This document shows positions 13,976 to 21,985 of a stretch of 64,000 nt of DNA, one piece after another. Location: NCBI GenBank assembly GCA_017483985.1, contig JAFUUB010000082.1, positions 1-64,000 of the forward strand, in the 5' to 3' direction. Position numbers and translations under genes: made by a program. The DNA comes from Bacteroidales bacterium. GTDB lineage: Bacteria; Bacteroidota; Bacteroidia; Bacteroidales; UBA932. The notes beneath the pieces were generated by a model. That model worked only from the letters and a program-made list of their open reading frames with translations. It was not told the DNA's origin and did not search any database. Every line of letters begins with the position of its first letter. Within the stretch, counting starts at the first letter, position 1.

Positions 13976-14960
13976 GGCCGGCCTCCTTTTCCTGGGTGAT
14001 TTCTTCCTGGTAGGTGCTTGTCACAAACCGGACGGCGGCAGGCAGGACCTTCGCCGCCTCGTCTTCCGGGACGGTCAGCTTGGCGAACTTGACGAAATCG
14101 GAAACCTCGAACAGTTCCTTGGCCTCGGCGTACAGGTCCTGCGGCAAATCGGTTTCCTTCAGGTCGTCGAAGATCTCGGCGGTCGTCCGCTCCAGGGCGG
14201 AGACCCCGTACCGGGCGGCGATGTAGCCGCGCAGGGCATCCGTTACACCCGAATAGAAGGCCTTCTGCCGCTCCGGCGCCCAGAACTTGCTGCCCCGGAA
14301 CTTGTCCAGTTCCCGGAGAGCGACGATGTGGGCGGGATCGTCCGGCTTGGCGGCGGACGTTCCCCGGCGGCGATACTGCCGGACCAGGCACACGGCGAGG
14401 ATCAGCAGCAAGGCGATCAGCCAGAAGCCATAAAGCCAGGGAAGGACTTCCTTCAAGGTCAGCGGATAGCGGATCTGCGGACGGATATCGTGGGGCTCAT
14501 AAGTCTCGGGATCGATCGGCAGCGTCCTGACATCCAGGACCTTCGGTTTGAAGTACAAGGTGTCGGGCGTGGCGGCGGCATCATCGGAGGTCGTCGTCAG
14601 CATCGCCAGCGGCGGCAGTCCGTACAGGCCGGCGTCAAACGAGGTGATGACCAGCGAAGCGTCCACCGTCATCGTCCCGGTCTTTGTCCGGGTGGTATCG
14701 ACCACCCAGCCCCGGACGATCACCACGCTGTCGCAGAGTCCCTGCTTCGAATAGTCGGGCAAGGCGATCCGGGTGTTGATCGGAAGGTCCTCCACCCGGA
14801 AACCATACAGGAGCTGGTCGCCGATCAGGATGGAATCCCGTTCCTGGAGCTGCCGCAGGTAGGAACCGTCCCGCAGGACCGGCTCCGCAGGGGCGCCGGC
14901 GGCCAGAAGCGGGCAGAGTCCAATGACCAGCAGCAGTATATGTCGAATGAATCTCTTCAT
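13965..14960 (-). CDS. conserved Bat-operon membrane protein of unknown function
   Basis: This 331-residue protein has a signal peptide (LLLVIGLCPLLAAGA), a periplasmic beta-rich region to about residue 165, one membrane span (LYGFWLIALLLILAVCLV) and a cytoplasmic helical domain (residues 200-331) with LRELDKFRGSKFWAPERQKAFYS. The layout resembles the BatD N-terminal and cytoplasmic regions and the unnamed protein usually found between the DUF58 and batA genes in Bacteroidetes. It begins three bases after the DUF58 gene and overlaps batA by 11 bases. I cannot assign a biochemical role beyond membership of the MoxR-Bat complex. Confidence 0.75.
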   Translation of the reverse strand: MKRFIRHILLLVIGLCPLLAAGAPAEPVLRDGSYLRQLQERDSILIGDQLLYGFRVEDLPINTRIALPDYSKQGLCDSVVIVRGWVVDTTRTKTGTMTVDASLVITSFDAGLYGLPPLAMLTTTSDDAAATPDTLYFKPKVLDVRTLPIDPETYEPHDIRPQIRYPLTLKEVLPWLYGFWLIALLLILAVCLVRQYRRRGTSAAKPDDPAHIVALRELDKFRGSKFWAPERQKAFYSGVTDALRGYIAARYGVSALERTTAEIFDDLKETDLPQDLYAEAKELFEVSDFVKFAKLTVPEDEAAKVLPAAVRFVTSTYQEEITQEKEAGHVL

Positions 14961-14963
14961 GAC

Positions 14964-15851
14964 TTATCGTTTCTCAAACAGCCCCATCAGGGCGCGTACA
15001 TAGTCTCCGTCCGTCGCGACGTCGATGCTGTCGACATGGTGGCGGAGGAGAAGTTTCTCCATCTGCCGGTCCGCCGAAGTGAACCAGTCCGCATAGGCGG
15101 TGCGGGTCCGCCGGGAAGACGTGTTGATCCAGCGGGCCTGCCCGGTTTCGGCATCCTTCACATGCACCAGGCCCACCGGCGGCAGGCTCCGCTCGCGGGG
15201 GTCATGGACTTTGATGACCGACAGGTCGTGCCGGCTAACGGCCACTTTCAAGGCATCTTCGTAGCGCGGGGTCCCGGCGGGATCCACGTCCAGCATGTCG
15301 GACAAGACGAACGCCGTGCATTTTTTCTTGATGGCGCCGGTCAGGTACCGGAGCGCCTCGCCGATATCGGTCCCGTCGGACTCCGGCTCATACTCAAGGA
15401 TTTCGCGCAGGATATGCAGCAGGTGGCTGCGGCCCTTCTTGGGCGGGATGAACTTCTCGACCCGGTCGCTGAACAGCAGGGCGCCGACCTTGTCGTTGTT
15501 CAGGATGGCGGAGAAACTCAGCACGGCTGCGATCTCGGCGATCAGGTCCCGCTTGGTACGGACCTGGGTGCCGAAAAGGCCGGACCGGCTGATGTCCACG
15601 AGCAGGACCACCGTCAGTTCCCTCTCCTCTTCGAAGACCTTGACGTACGGGGCGTGCATGCGGGCGGTGACGTTCCAGTCCATGCTGCGCACGTCGTCAC
15701 CCCACTGGTACTCCCGCACTTCGCTGAAGGCCATGCCCCGCCCCTTGAAGGCGGAGTGGTACTGCCCGGCGAAGATCTGGTGCGAGAGCGCCCGCGTCCG
15801 GATCTCAATCTTCCTGACTTTCTTCAGGAGGTCTGTCGTAGATGTGGCCAT
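14964..15851 (-). CDS. DUF58 / VWA-like protein of MoxR operon
   Basis: This 295-residue cytoplasmic protein belongs to the DUF58 family that is almost always encoded next to a MoxR ATPase. The family core is visible in YHSAFKGRGMAFSEVREYQ and DDVRSMDWNVTARMHAP, followed by a VWA-like fold with VVLLVDISRSGLFGT and GTDIGEALRYL. It probably acts as an adaptor or substrate for MoxR. Its start shares one base with the moxR stop (15851). The family assignment is firm; the role is known only by association. Confidence 0.9.
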   Translation of the reverse strand: MATSTTDLLKKVRKIEIRTRALSHQIFAGQYHSAFKGRGMAFSEVREYQWGDDVRSMDWNVTARMHAPYVKVFEEERELTVVLLVDISRSGLFGTQVRTKRDLIAEIAAVLSFSAILNNDKVGALLFSDRVEKFIPPKKGRSHLLHILREILEYEPESDGTDIGEALRYLTGAIKKKCTAFVLSDMLDVDPAGTPRYEDALKVAVSRHDLSVIKVHDPRERSLPPVGLVHVKDAETGQARWINTSSRRTRTAYADWFTSADRQMEKLLLRHHVDSIDVATDGDYVRALMGLFEKR

Positions 15852-16840
15852 TACGGAACCATTACGGCGTTCAGGACCTCGGAGATGATGTTCTCGGTCG
15901 TCACGTTCTCGGCCTCGGCCTCATAGGTCAGCCCGATACGGTGGCGCAGCACCTCGGCGGAAACGGCCCGCACATCCTCCGGAATGACATAGCCGCGGCG
16001 CTTGATGAAGGCATAGGCCTTGGCCGCCATGGCCAGCGAGATGCTGGCACGCGGGGAGGCGCCGAAGGAGATCAGGTCGCTGAGCTTGCCGAGGTTGTAA
16101 TCGGCCGGGGTGCGGGTCGCATAGACCAGGTCGACGATGTACCGCTCGATCTTTTCATCCATGTAGACTTCGCGGACGATATTGCGGGCCCGGACGATGT
16201 CCTCGGGCTTGAGGATCGGGGTGGCATGGGGGAATTCCCCGCTGTTGTTCATGCGGATGATCTGACGCTCCTCGTCTTTCTTCGGATAGCCGACCACGAC
16301 CTTGAGCATGAAACGGTCGACCTGCGCCTCGGGCAGCGGATAGGTACCCTCCTGCTCGATCGGGTTCTGGGTCGCCATGACCAGGAACGGCTCCGGCAGT
16401 TTGAAGGTCTTGTCGCCGATGGTCACCTGGCGCTCCTGCATGGCTTCCAGCAGGGCCGACTGGACCTTGGCCGGGCTTCGGTTGATTTCATCCGCCAGCA
16501 CGAAGTTGGCGAAGACCGGGCCCTTGTGGACCTCGAAACCCTCATTCTTCTGGGAATAGATCATGGTGCCGATCACGTCCGCAGGAAGCAGGTCCGGGGT
16601 AAACTGGATACGGCTGAACTTGGCATCCACCGCCTGGGCCAGCGTGTTGATGGCGAGGGTCTTGGCCAGGCCCGGGACGCCTTCCAGAAGGATATGTCCA
16701 TTGGCCAGCAGGCCGATCAGCAGGTTCTCCACGAGGTGTTTCTGTCCCACGATGACCTTGCCCATCTCCAGGGTAAGCAGGTCCACGAAGGAACTCTCCT
16801 GCTGGATGCGGTCGTTCAATTCTTTGATGTTGATGTCCAT
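15851..16840 (-). CDS. MoxR-family AAA+ ATPase
   Basis: This 329-residue AAA+ ATPase is the first gene of the Bat operon and probably remodels or activates the VWA proteins. Walker A is GVPGLAKT at residues 54-61, Walker B is FVLADEINRSPAKVQSALLE, and sensor 1 is LVMATQNPIEQEGTYPLPEAQ with the arginine-finger region QVDRFMLKV. The start MDINIKEL at 16840 was preferred to an in-frame ATG 14 codons upstream, which would overlap truA. The divergent truA begins 25 bases away. No -7 element was recognised for this strand in the short gap, so its promoter may lie inside truA. Confidence 0.95.
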   Translation of the reverse strand: MDINIKELNDRIQQESSFVDLLTLEMGKVIVGQKHLVENLLIGLLANGHILLEGVPGLAKTLAINTLAQAVDAKFSRIQFTPDLLPADVIGTMIYSQKNEGFEVHKGPVFANFVLADEINRSPAKVQSALLEAMQERQVTIGDKTFKLPEPFLVMATQNPIEQEGTYPLPEAQVDRFMLKVVVGYPKKDEERQIIRMNNSGEFPHATPILKPEDIVRARNIVREVYMDEKIERYIVDLVYATRTPADYNLGKLSDLISFGASPRASISLAMAAKAYAFIKRRGYVIPEDVRAVSAEVLRHRIGLTYEAEAENVTTENIISEVLNAVMVP

Positions 16841-16849
16841 ATTATTTTT

Positions 16850-16857
16850 TACATTTG
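16850..16857 (+). promoter_or_regulatory. -7 element of truA
   Basis: TACATTTG matches TAnnTTTG and ends only eight bases before the truA ATG at 16866, so the message would have almost no leader. Confidence 0.55.
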
Positions 16858-16865
16858 CATTCGTT

Positions 16866-17633
16866 ATGCGGTACAAGATCACACTGTCCTACGACGGCAC
16901 CTCCTTCAGCGGCTGGCAGATCCAGCCGAACGCCCCCTCCATCCAGGAAAGCCTCCAGCACGTGCTGGGCATCCTCCTGAAAGAAGAGATCGCGGTCACC
17001 GGAGCCGGCCGTACCGACGCAGGGGTCCATGCGGTCGGGTATGTCGCCCATTTCGACGGTCCGGAGGGTCTTGACACCGCCGCCCTAGGCTACAAATTAA
17101 ATGCCATGCTGCCCCGCGGAATCGCCGTGCACTGCGTAGCAGTGGCGGCCCCGGACTTCCACGCCCGCTTCGACGCCACCGAGCGCAGCTACAAATATTT
17201 CATCCACCGCAGGTACGATCCCTTTCTGGAGCGGTATTCGTGGCGATGCCCTTACGAATTGGATATCAACGCGATGAACGAGGCCTGCCGGTATCTGCCG
17301 GGACGCCGGGATTTCAGCTGTTTCGAGAAGGTGGGCGGAGCCAACAAAACCTCCGTCTGCGACATACGCTACGCCGCCTGGAAGACCTATGTCCCGACCC
17401 ATGTGGCAGAGCTGGGATACCCCTGCCGGGAAGGCGATTACCTGGTCTTCGAAATCCGGGCCGACCGCTTCCTCCGCAACATGGTCCGGGCCATCGTCGG
17501 CACCCTCGTGGAGATCGGCCGCGGCCGCCGGGAACCGGCCTGGATGGCCGAAGTCCTGGCCTCGGGGAACCGCAGCCGCGCCGGGGAATCCGTCCCGGGA
17601 CACGCCCTTTTCCTGAAAGAAGTCGATTATTGA
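16866..17633 (+). CDS. truA: tRNA pseudouridine(38-40) synthase
   Basis: This 255-residue enzyme converts uridines 38-40 of the tRNA anticodon arm to pseudouridine. The N-terminus MRYKITLSYDGTSFSGWQ is typical, and the catalytic Asp51 lies in GAGRTDAGVHAVG. The C-terminal domain shows FSCFEK and FLRNMVRAIVGTLVEIGRG, both family signatures. Upstream in-frame codons are antisense to moxR and were not included. The stop TGA is followed by the exbB promoter region. Confidence 0.95.
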   Translation: MRYKITLSYDGTSFSGWQIQPNAPSIQESLQHVLGILLKEEIAVTGAGRTDAGVHAVGYVAHFDGPEGLDTAALGYKLNAMLPRGIAVHCVAVAAPDFHARFDATERSYKYFIHRRYDPFLERYSWRCPYELDINAMNEACRYLPGRRDFSCFEKVGGANKTSVCDIRYAAWKTYVPTHVAELGYPCREGDYLVFEIRADRFLRNMVRAIVGTLVEIGRGRREPAWMAEVLASGNRSRAGESVPGHALFLKEVDY

Positions 17634-17665
17634 CCTCTTTTTAAAAAAGAATCCGATTTTTTCAT

Positions 17666-17673
17666 TATTTTTG
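17666..17673 (+). promoter_or_regulatory. -7 element of exbB-exbD-tonB operon
   Basis: TATTTTTG matches TAnnTTTG in an AT-rich gap after truA. A leader of about 75 bases precedes the exbB ATG at 17755. Confidence 0.5.
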
Positions 17674-17754
17674 CAGATTGGAGAAAAGTGCATTCTCCAA
17701 TGACGGCCCGTGTGGCCGGACCGATATGAAAATAAAATAATACATCCGAATACC

Positions 17755-18477
17755 ATGTTGTTCCAACTTCTTCAGGCAGACACCCTCGGCGCAGCCGCGG
17801 AGGCCGTGCAGAACCTCACCCAGACCGCTGCCCCGGTGCAGCAGGAAATGTCCTATTCCCTGATCAGCATGGCCGCGAAAGGCGGCTGGCTCATGATCGT
17901 GCTGCTGATCCTCTCCATCCTTGCGATCTACATCTTCGGCAAGAAATGGTGGCTCATCCACAAGGCCGGCGGCATCGACAAGAATTTCATGAAGGACATC
18001 CGCGACTACATCCATGAAGGCAAGATCAAGTCTGCCATCTCCCTGTGCGAGCAGTTCGACTCCCCGATCGCCCGCATGGTCCAGAAAGGCCTCGAGCGCC
18101 TCGGCCGCCCGCTGACCGACATCCAGACGGCTGTCGAGAACGTCGGCAACGCCGAAGTCGCCCGCCTCGAGAAGGGTCTCCCGATCCTCGCGACCATCGC
18201 CGGCGGCGCCCCGATGATCGGTTTCCTCGGTACGGTCATCGGCATGGTCCAGGCCTTCTTCAACATGTCCCAGGCCGGGAACAACATCGACATCACCCTC
18301 CTGTCCAGCGGTATCTATACGGCCATGATCACGACTGTCGGCGGCCTGATCGTGGGTATCGTCGCCTACTTCGGCTACAACTACCTGACCTCCAACATTT
18401 CCGACCTCGTGTTCAAGATGGAGAGCGCGACCATTGACTTCATGGACCTCCTCCACGAACCGGCAGACAAAGAGTAA
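17755..18477 (+). CDS. exbB: ExbB/TolQ proton channel subunit
   Basis: This 240-residue inner-membrane protein is the MotA/TolQ/ExbB-type channel that uses proton flow to energise TonB. Three membrane spans are visible: GGWLMIVLLILSILAIYIFG, then a span around GGAPMIGFLGTVIGMVQAFF, then GIYTAMITTVGGLIVGIVAYF with the conserved Thr-rich channel face. The ATG at 17755 (MLFQLLQ) was chosen over an in-frame GTG 15 codons upstream because the longer form adds only non-membrane residues. exbD follows three bases later and tonB follows exbD, forming a complete TonB energising unit. Confidence 0.93.
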   Translation: MLFQLLQADTLGAAAEAVQNLTQTAAPVQQEMSYSLISMAAKGGWLMIVLLILSILAIYIFGKKWWLIHKAGGIDKNFMKDIRDYIHEGKIKSAISLCEQFDSPIARMVQKGLERLGRPLTDIQTAVENVGNAEVARLEKGLPILATIAGGAPMIGFLGTVIGMVQAFFNMSQAGNNIDITLLSSGIYTAMITTVGGLIVGIVAYFGYNYLTSNISDLVFKMESATIDFMDLLHEPADKE

Positions 18478-18480
18478 GCC

Positions 18481-18894
18481 ATGGCCATCAAACGTCACTC
18501 AAAGGTCCTGTCGGACATCGGGATGTCGTCCATGACGGACCTGGTGTTCCTGCTGCTGATCTTCTTCCTGATCACCTCGACGCTCGTCAACCCGAACGCC
18601 CTCAAGCTCCTGCTTCCCAAGAGCACGGGCCAGGTATCGGCCAAGGCGACCGTCAGCGTGTCCATCAAGGACTGGCACCAGGACGACCTGTATACCTACC
18701 ACATCAACGGCAATGAGACCCCGATTCCCTTCAGCCAGGTGGAAGACGCCCTCGTGGGCCTGCTCCAGAGCGAGGAGGAACCGACGTTCTCCATCTACGC
18801 CGACGAAAGCGTCCCCGTCAAGGAAGTCGTCGCCGTGATGAACATCGCCAAGCGGAATCACTACAAGGTCATTTTGGCAACTTCACCGGAATAG
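18481..18894 (+). CDS. exbD: ExbD/TolR family protein
   Basis: This 137-residue protein is the ExbD subunit. It has a short cytoplasmic N-terminus, one membrane span with the conserved proton-carrying Asp (MTDLVFLLLIFFLITST), and a periplasmic domain ending in VVAVMNIAKRNHYKVILAT. It sits three bases after exbB and three before tonB. The stop is TAG. It should form the channel with ExbB around the membrane anchor of the next protein. Confidence 0.93.
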   Translation: MAIKRHSKVLSDIGMSSMTDLVFLLLIFFLITSTLVNPNALKLLLPKSTGQVSAKATVSVSIKDWHQDDLYTYHINGNETPIPFSQVEDALVGLLQSEEEPTFSIYADESVPVKEVVAVMNIAKRNHYKVILATSPE

Positions 18895-18897
18895 GCC

Positions 18898-19680
18898 ATG
18901 GCAGACTACAGACAGCAACGCAAAAAGACCGAGCGCATCGGCAGGACCGCGGGTATCGCCGCGGCCGTGACGGCGCATGTGGCCTTGGCTGTGCTGGGCG
19001 TCTTCTCCGGGCTGAAATACATTTATCCCCCGCCGCAGGAACAGACCTTCCTGATCGACTTCTCCGAGGTTGAGCAGGAGCCGGTCCGCCAGATCTTCAA
19101 CGGCTCGCAGCCGCAGGCGGAAGAGGTCGACCGCACCCGGCCGATCGAACTGGTACAGCGCTCCGAGGCCCAGGAGACGGGCACGAAGCCCAACCAGGCC
19201 AGGGAAGCGACCCTGGGGGACAAGGGAGACGTGGAGAAATACGAACCGTCGCGGGAGAAGCCCATCGACAACCGTGCCCTGTTCCATGCCGCCAACAACA
19301 AGACGGACAAGGACACCCTGGCTGCACAGACCGCATCCAAGGTCAGTGAAAGCCTCAAGGCCGGCCATCCGCAGGGCAACACCAACATCGGCAAGACCGA
19401 CGGCACTCCGAACGCCCACCTGCAGGGCCGTACGGTGCTGGGGACCCTCCCCCGCCCGTCCTATGCCGTGCAGAACTCCGGCATCGTCGTCGTCACGATC
19501 TGGGTGGACCAGTACGGTACCGTCCAGAAAGCCGTGGCCGGCGCCGACGGGACGACGGTGACCGATTCCGCCCTTTGGCAGGCCGCCCGCAAGGCTGCCC
19601 TCGGCGCCCATTTCAACATGAGCGCGGACGCCCCCGCCCTCCAGCAGGGCACGATAACGTATAAATTCAATCTCAAATAA
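18898..19680 (+). CDS. tonB: TonB-family energy transducer
   Basis: This 260-residue protein has a cytoplasmic start, one membrane anchor (AGIAAAVTAHVALAVLGVF), a long charged, Pro/Glu-containing periplasmic linker (about 40-170), and a C-terminal TonB domain with YAVQNSGIVVVTIWVDQYG. It transmits proton-motive force from ExbBD to outer-membrane receptors. The linker is rich in Glu, Gln and Lys rather than Pro-Lys repeats. Operon position confirms the role. No TonB-dependent receptor is encoded in this window, so it probably serves distant loci. Confidence 0.88.
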   Translation: MADYRQQRKKTERIGRTAGIAAAVTAHVALAVLGVFSGLKYIYPPPQEQTFLIDFSEVEQEPVRQIFNGSQPQAEEVDRTRPIELVQRSEAQETGTKPNQAREATLGDKGDVEKYEPSREKPIDNRALFHAANNKTDKDTLAAQTASKVSESLKAGHPQGNTNIGKTDGTPNAHLQGRTVLGTLPRPSYAVQNSGIVVVTIWVDQYGTVQKAVAGADGTTVTDSALWQAARKAALGAHFNMSADAPALQQGTITYKFNLK

Positions 19681-19718
19681 TTTTAATTCATTAAACGGCC
19701 CGTGAGGGTCACAGTACA

Positions 19719-21065
19719 ATGGAAGAAAACAAAAAAGGCGGATTTTCCGCAGAAGGAAGGAAACTCAGGCCGAGACGGCCGCGTGTTTCCACGGAACGGG
19801 TAGAATACAATCCCTCCGAAAGAAAAGACTATGGAGAACATCGCAGCTACGGCGAACGGCCGCAGCGCAGTTTCGGGGAGCACCGCAGCTACGGTGACCG
19901 TCCCCAGAGAAGTTACGGCGACCGCCCGCAGCGCAGCTTCGGGGAGCGGCCGCAGCGTTCCTACGGCCAGGACGGGGAGCACCGCAGCTATGGTGACCGT
20001 CCCCAGCGCAGCTATGGCGACCGGCCGCAGAGGAGTTTCGGGGAGCGTCCGCAGCGTTCCTACGGCCAGGACGGCGAGCACCGCAGCCATGGTGACCGTC
20101 CCCAGAGAAGTTATGGCGACCGCCCCCAGCGCAGCTACGGCGACAAGCCGCAGCGTTCTTTCGGGGAGCGCAAACCTTCCTTCGGCGGCAAGCCGGGCTT
20201 CGGTGGGAAACCGGGCTTCGGCGGCAAGGGCGGATTCCGCAAGCCCCACCGCGATGACAACGAGGGCATCAACCGCATGATCAGCCGCAAGCCGCAGGTC
20301 TCCGAACTGCAGTATTCGGACAACGACATGGCTCCGACTCCGTTCAAGGAGGAGATGCGGCTCAACAAGTTCATCGCCAATTCCGGCGTTTGCAGCCGCC
20401 GCAAGGCCGACCTCCACATCCAGGCCGGCGTGGTGACCGTCAACGGCGAGGTCGTCACCGAACTCGGCACCAAGATCAATGTCCTGACCGACGACGTCCG
20501 TTTCAACGGCGAGCGCCTCAAGGGCGAGGAGAAGGTCTACATCGTCATGAACAAGCCGAAAGGCTATGTGACGACCGCCAGCGACCCGCACGCGGAAAAG
20601 ACCGTCATGGACCTGATGAAGAATTGCACCGCCCGGGTCTTCCCGGTCGGCCGCCTGGACAAGAACACCACCGGCGTGCTGATGTTCACCAACGACGGGG
20701 ACATCGCCGAGAAGCTCACCCACCCGTCCTATGACAAGAAGAAGATCTACCAGGTCATCCTCGACCGCCCGGTCAGCCAGGAAGACTACCAGAAGATCCT
20801 GGACGGCATCGAGCTGAACGACGGCCTCATCCGCGCCGACGAACTCGAATACATCGATGCCACCGACCACAAGAAGATGGGCATCGAGATCCATTCCGGC
20901 AAGAACCGCATCGTCCGCCGCATCTTCGAGAGCCTGGGCTATGACGTCCGCGCCCTCGACCGCGTCTACTTCGCCGGCCTGACCAAGAAGGGCCTCAAGA
21001 AGGGTGAATGGCGCTACCTGACCCCGGGCGAGGCCAATATCCTGCGGATGGGAGCCTACATGTGA
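19719..21065 (+). CDS. RsuA/RluB-type pseudouridine synthase with repetitive N-terminus
   Basis: This 448-residue protein has an S4 RNA-binding domain (about 209-260, LNKFIANSGVCSRRKADLHI) and a pseudouridine synthase domain with the catalytic Asp in FPVGRLDKNTTGVLMFTNDG. The C-terminal HSGKNRIVRRIFESLGYDV motif is typical of RluB/RluE/RluF. The first 185 residues are an unusual basic tail of about a dozen RPQRSYGD/RPQRSFGE units followed by GFGGKPGFGGK, resembling an RGG-type RNA-binding tail. Such tails occur on Bacteroidetes members of the family. era follows with a one-base overlap. Target uridine (16S or 23S) cannot be decided. Confidence 0.9.
   Translation: MEENKKGGFSAEGRKLRPRRPRVSTERVEYNPSERKDYGEHRSYGERPQRSFGEHRSYGDRPQRSYGDRPQRSFGERPQRSYGQDGEHRSYGDRPQRSYGDRPQRSFGERPQRSYGQDGEHRSHGDRPQRSYGDRPQRSYGDKPQRSFGERKPSFGGKPGFGGKPGFGGKGGFRKPHRDDNEGINRMISRKPQVSELQYSDNDMAPTPFKEEMRLNKFIANSGVCSRRKADLHIQAGVVTVNGEVVTELGTKINVLTDDVRFNGERLKGEEKVYIVMNKPKGYVTTASDPHAEKTVMDLMKNCTARVFPVGRLDKNTTGVLMFTNDGDIAEKLTHPSYDKKKIYQVILDRPVSQEDYQKILDGIELNDGLIRADELEYIDATDHKKMGIEIHSGKNRIVRRIFESLGYDVRALDRVYFAGLTKKGLKKGEWRYLTPGEANILRMGAYM
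19836..20172 (+). repeat. tandem repeat coding RPQRSYGD/RSFGE units
   Basis: About 330 bases encode imperfect octapeptide-like units (RSYGDRPQ, RSFGERPQ) interspersed with YGQDGEHRS. Two near-identical longer blocks, around 19935-20010 and 20010-20085, indicate internal duplication. The tract is in frame. Confidence 0.85.
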
Positions 21066-21964
21066 TGATGGAAGGTACGAACAAGAAACACAGGGCCGGA
21101 TTTGTCAACATCATCGGGAATCCGAATGTCGGCAAATCGACCCTGATGAACGCCCTCGTCGGCGAGAAGCTGTCCATCGTGACCGCCAAGGCGCAGACGG
21201 CCCGGCACCGGATCATGGGCATCGTCAACACCGACGACTACCAGATCGTCTATTCCGACACGCCGGGCATCCTGAAGCTGAACTACCGCCTGCAGCAGAA
21301 CATGATGAAGTTCGTGGAGACCGCCATCGGGGACGCGGACATCATCCTGTATGTGACGGATGTGGTTGAGACGGGCGACAAGAACAAGGAATACATCGAG
21401 AAGCTCAGCAAGCTGGAGTGCCCGGTCATCCTGGTCATCAACAAGATCGACCTGAGCGACCAGCAGAAGGTCCTGGAACTGATGGCCTGGTGGAAGGAGC
21501 AGATCCCCAACGCGGAGATCTTCCCGGTTTCCGCCCAGGAGAAGTTCAACCTGGAGAATGTCTTCGAGGCCATCGTCCGCAACCTGCCGGAATCCCCGGC
21601 CTGGTTCGACAAGGATGCCTTCACGGACCGGAACCTGCGGTTCTTCGCCTCGGAAATCATCCGGGAGAAGATCCTGCTGAACTATGACAAGGAGATCCCC
21701 TATTGCTGCGAAGTCGCCATCGAGGAATTCAAGGAGGGCGCGCAGCGGTATGAGATCAGTGCCGTCATCTATGTTATGCGGGACAGCCAGAAAGGCATCC
21801 TGATCGGCAAGGGCGGCGCGGCGATGAAGCGGCTGGGCACCCAGGCGCGCATCGAGATGGAAGATTTCTTCCAGCGGAAGGTCTTCCTCCGCCTGTTTGT
21901 CAAGGTGGATGAAGACTGGCGGACCAGCCGCAAGGAACTGCGGCGCTTCGGTTACGAGGATTAG
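21065..21964 (+). CDS. era: GTPase Era
   Basis: This 299-residue GTPase assists 16S rRNA 3'-end maturation and 30S assembly. G1 is GNPNVGKST (18-26), G3 is the DTPG in VYSDTPGILK, G4 is NKID in LVINKIDLSDQQ, and the C-terminal KH domain carries GILIGKGGAAMKRLGTQARIEME. The start at 21065 overlaps the preceding stop by one base (TGATG); the second Met at 21068 is equally possible. The stop is TAG. The pairing with a pseudouridine synthase places two ribosome-maturation genes in one unit. Confidence 0.96.
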   Translation: MMEGTNKKHRAGFVNIIGNPNVGKSTLMNALVGEKLSIVTAKAQTARHRIMGIVNTDDYQIVYSDTPGILKLNYRLQQNMMKFVETAIGDADIILYVTDVVETGDKNKEYIEKLSKLECPVILVINKIDLSDQQKVLELMAWWKEQIPNAEIFPVSAQEKFNLENVFEAIVRNLPESPAWFDKDAFTDRNLRFFASEIIREKILLNYDKEIPYCCEVAIEEFKEGAQRYEISAVIYVMRDSQKGILIGKGGAAMKRLGTQARIEMEDFFQRKVFLRLFVKVDEDWRTSRKELRRFGYED

Positions 21965-21985
21965 AATTATATAGAGGAACAAGCC

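Noticed and set aside
19836..20172. CRISPR-like array
   Set aside because: The repeats are short, in frame and code for a protein tail; there are no unique spacers and no cas genes.
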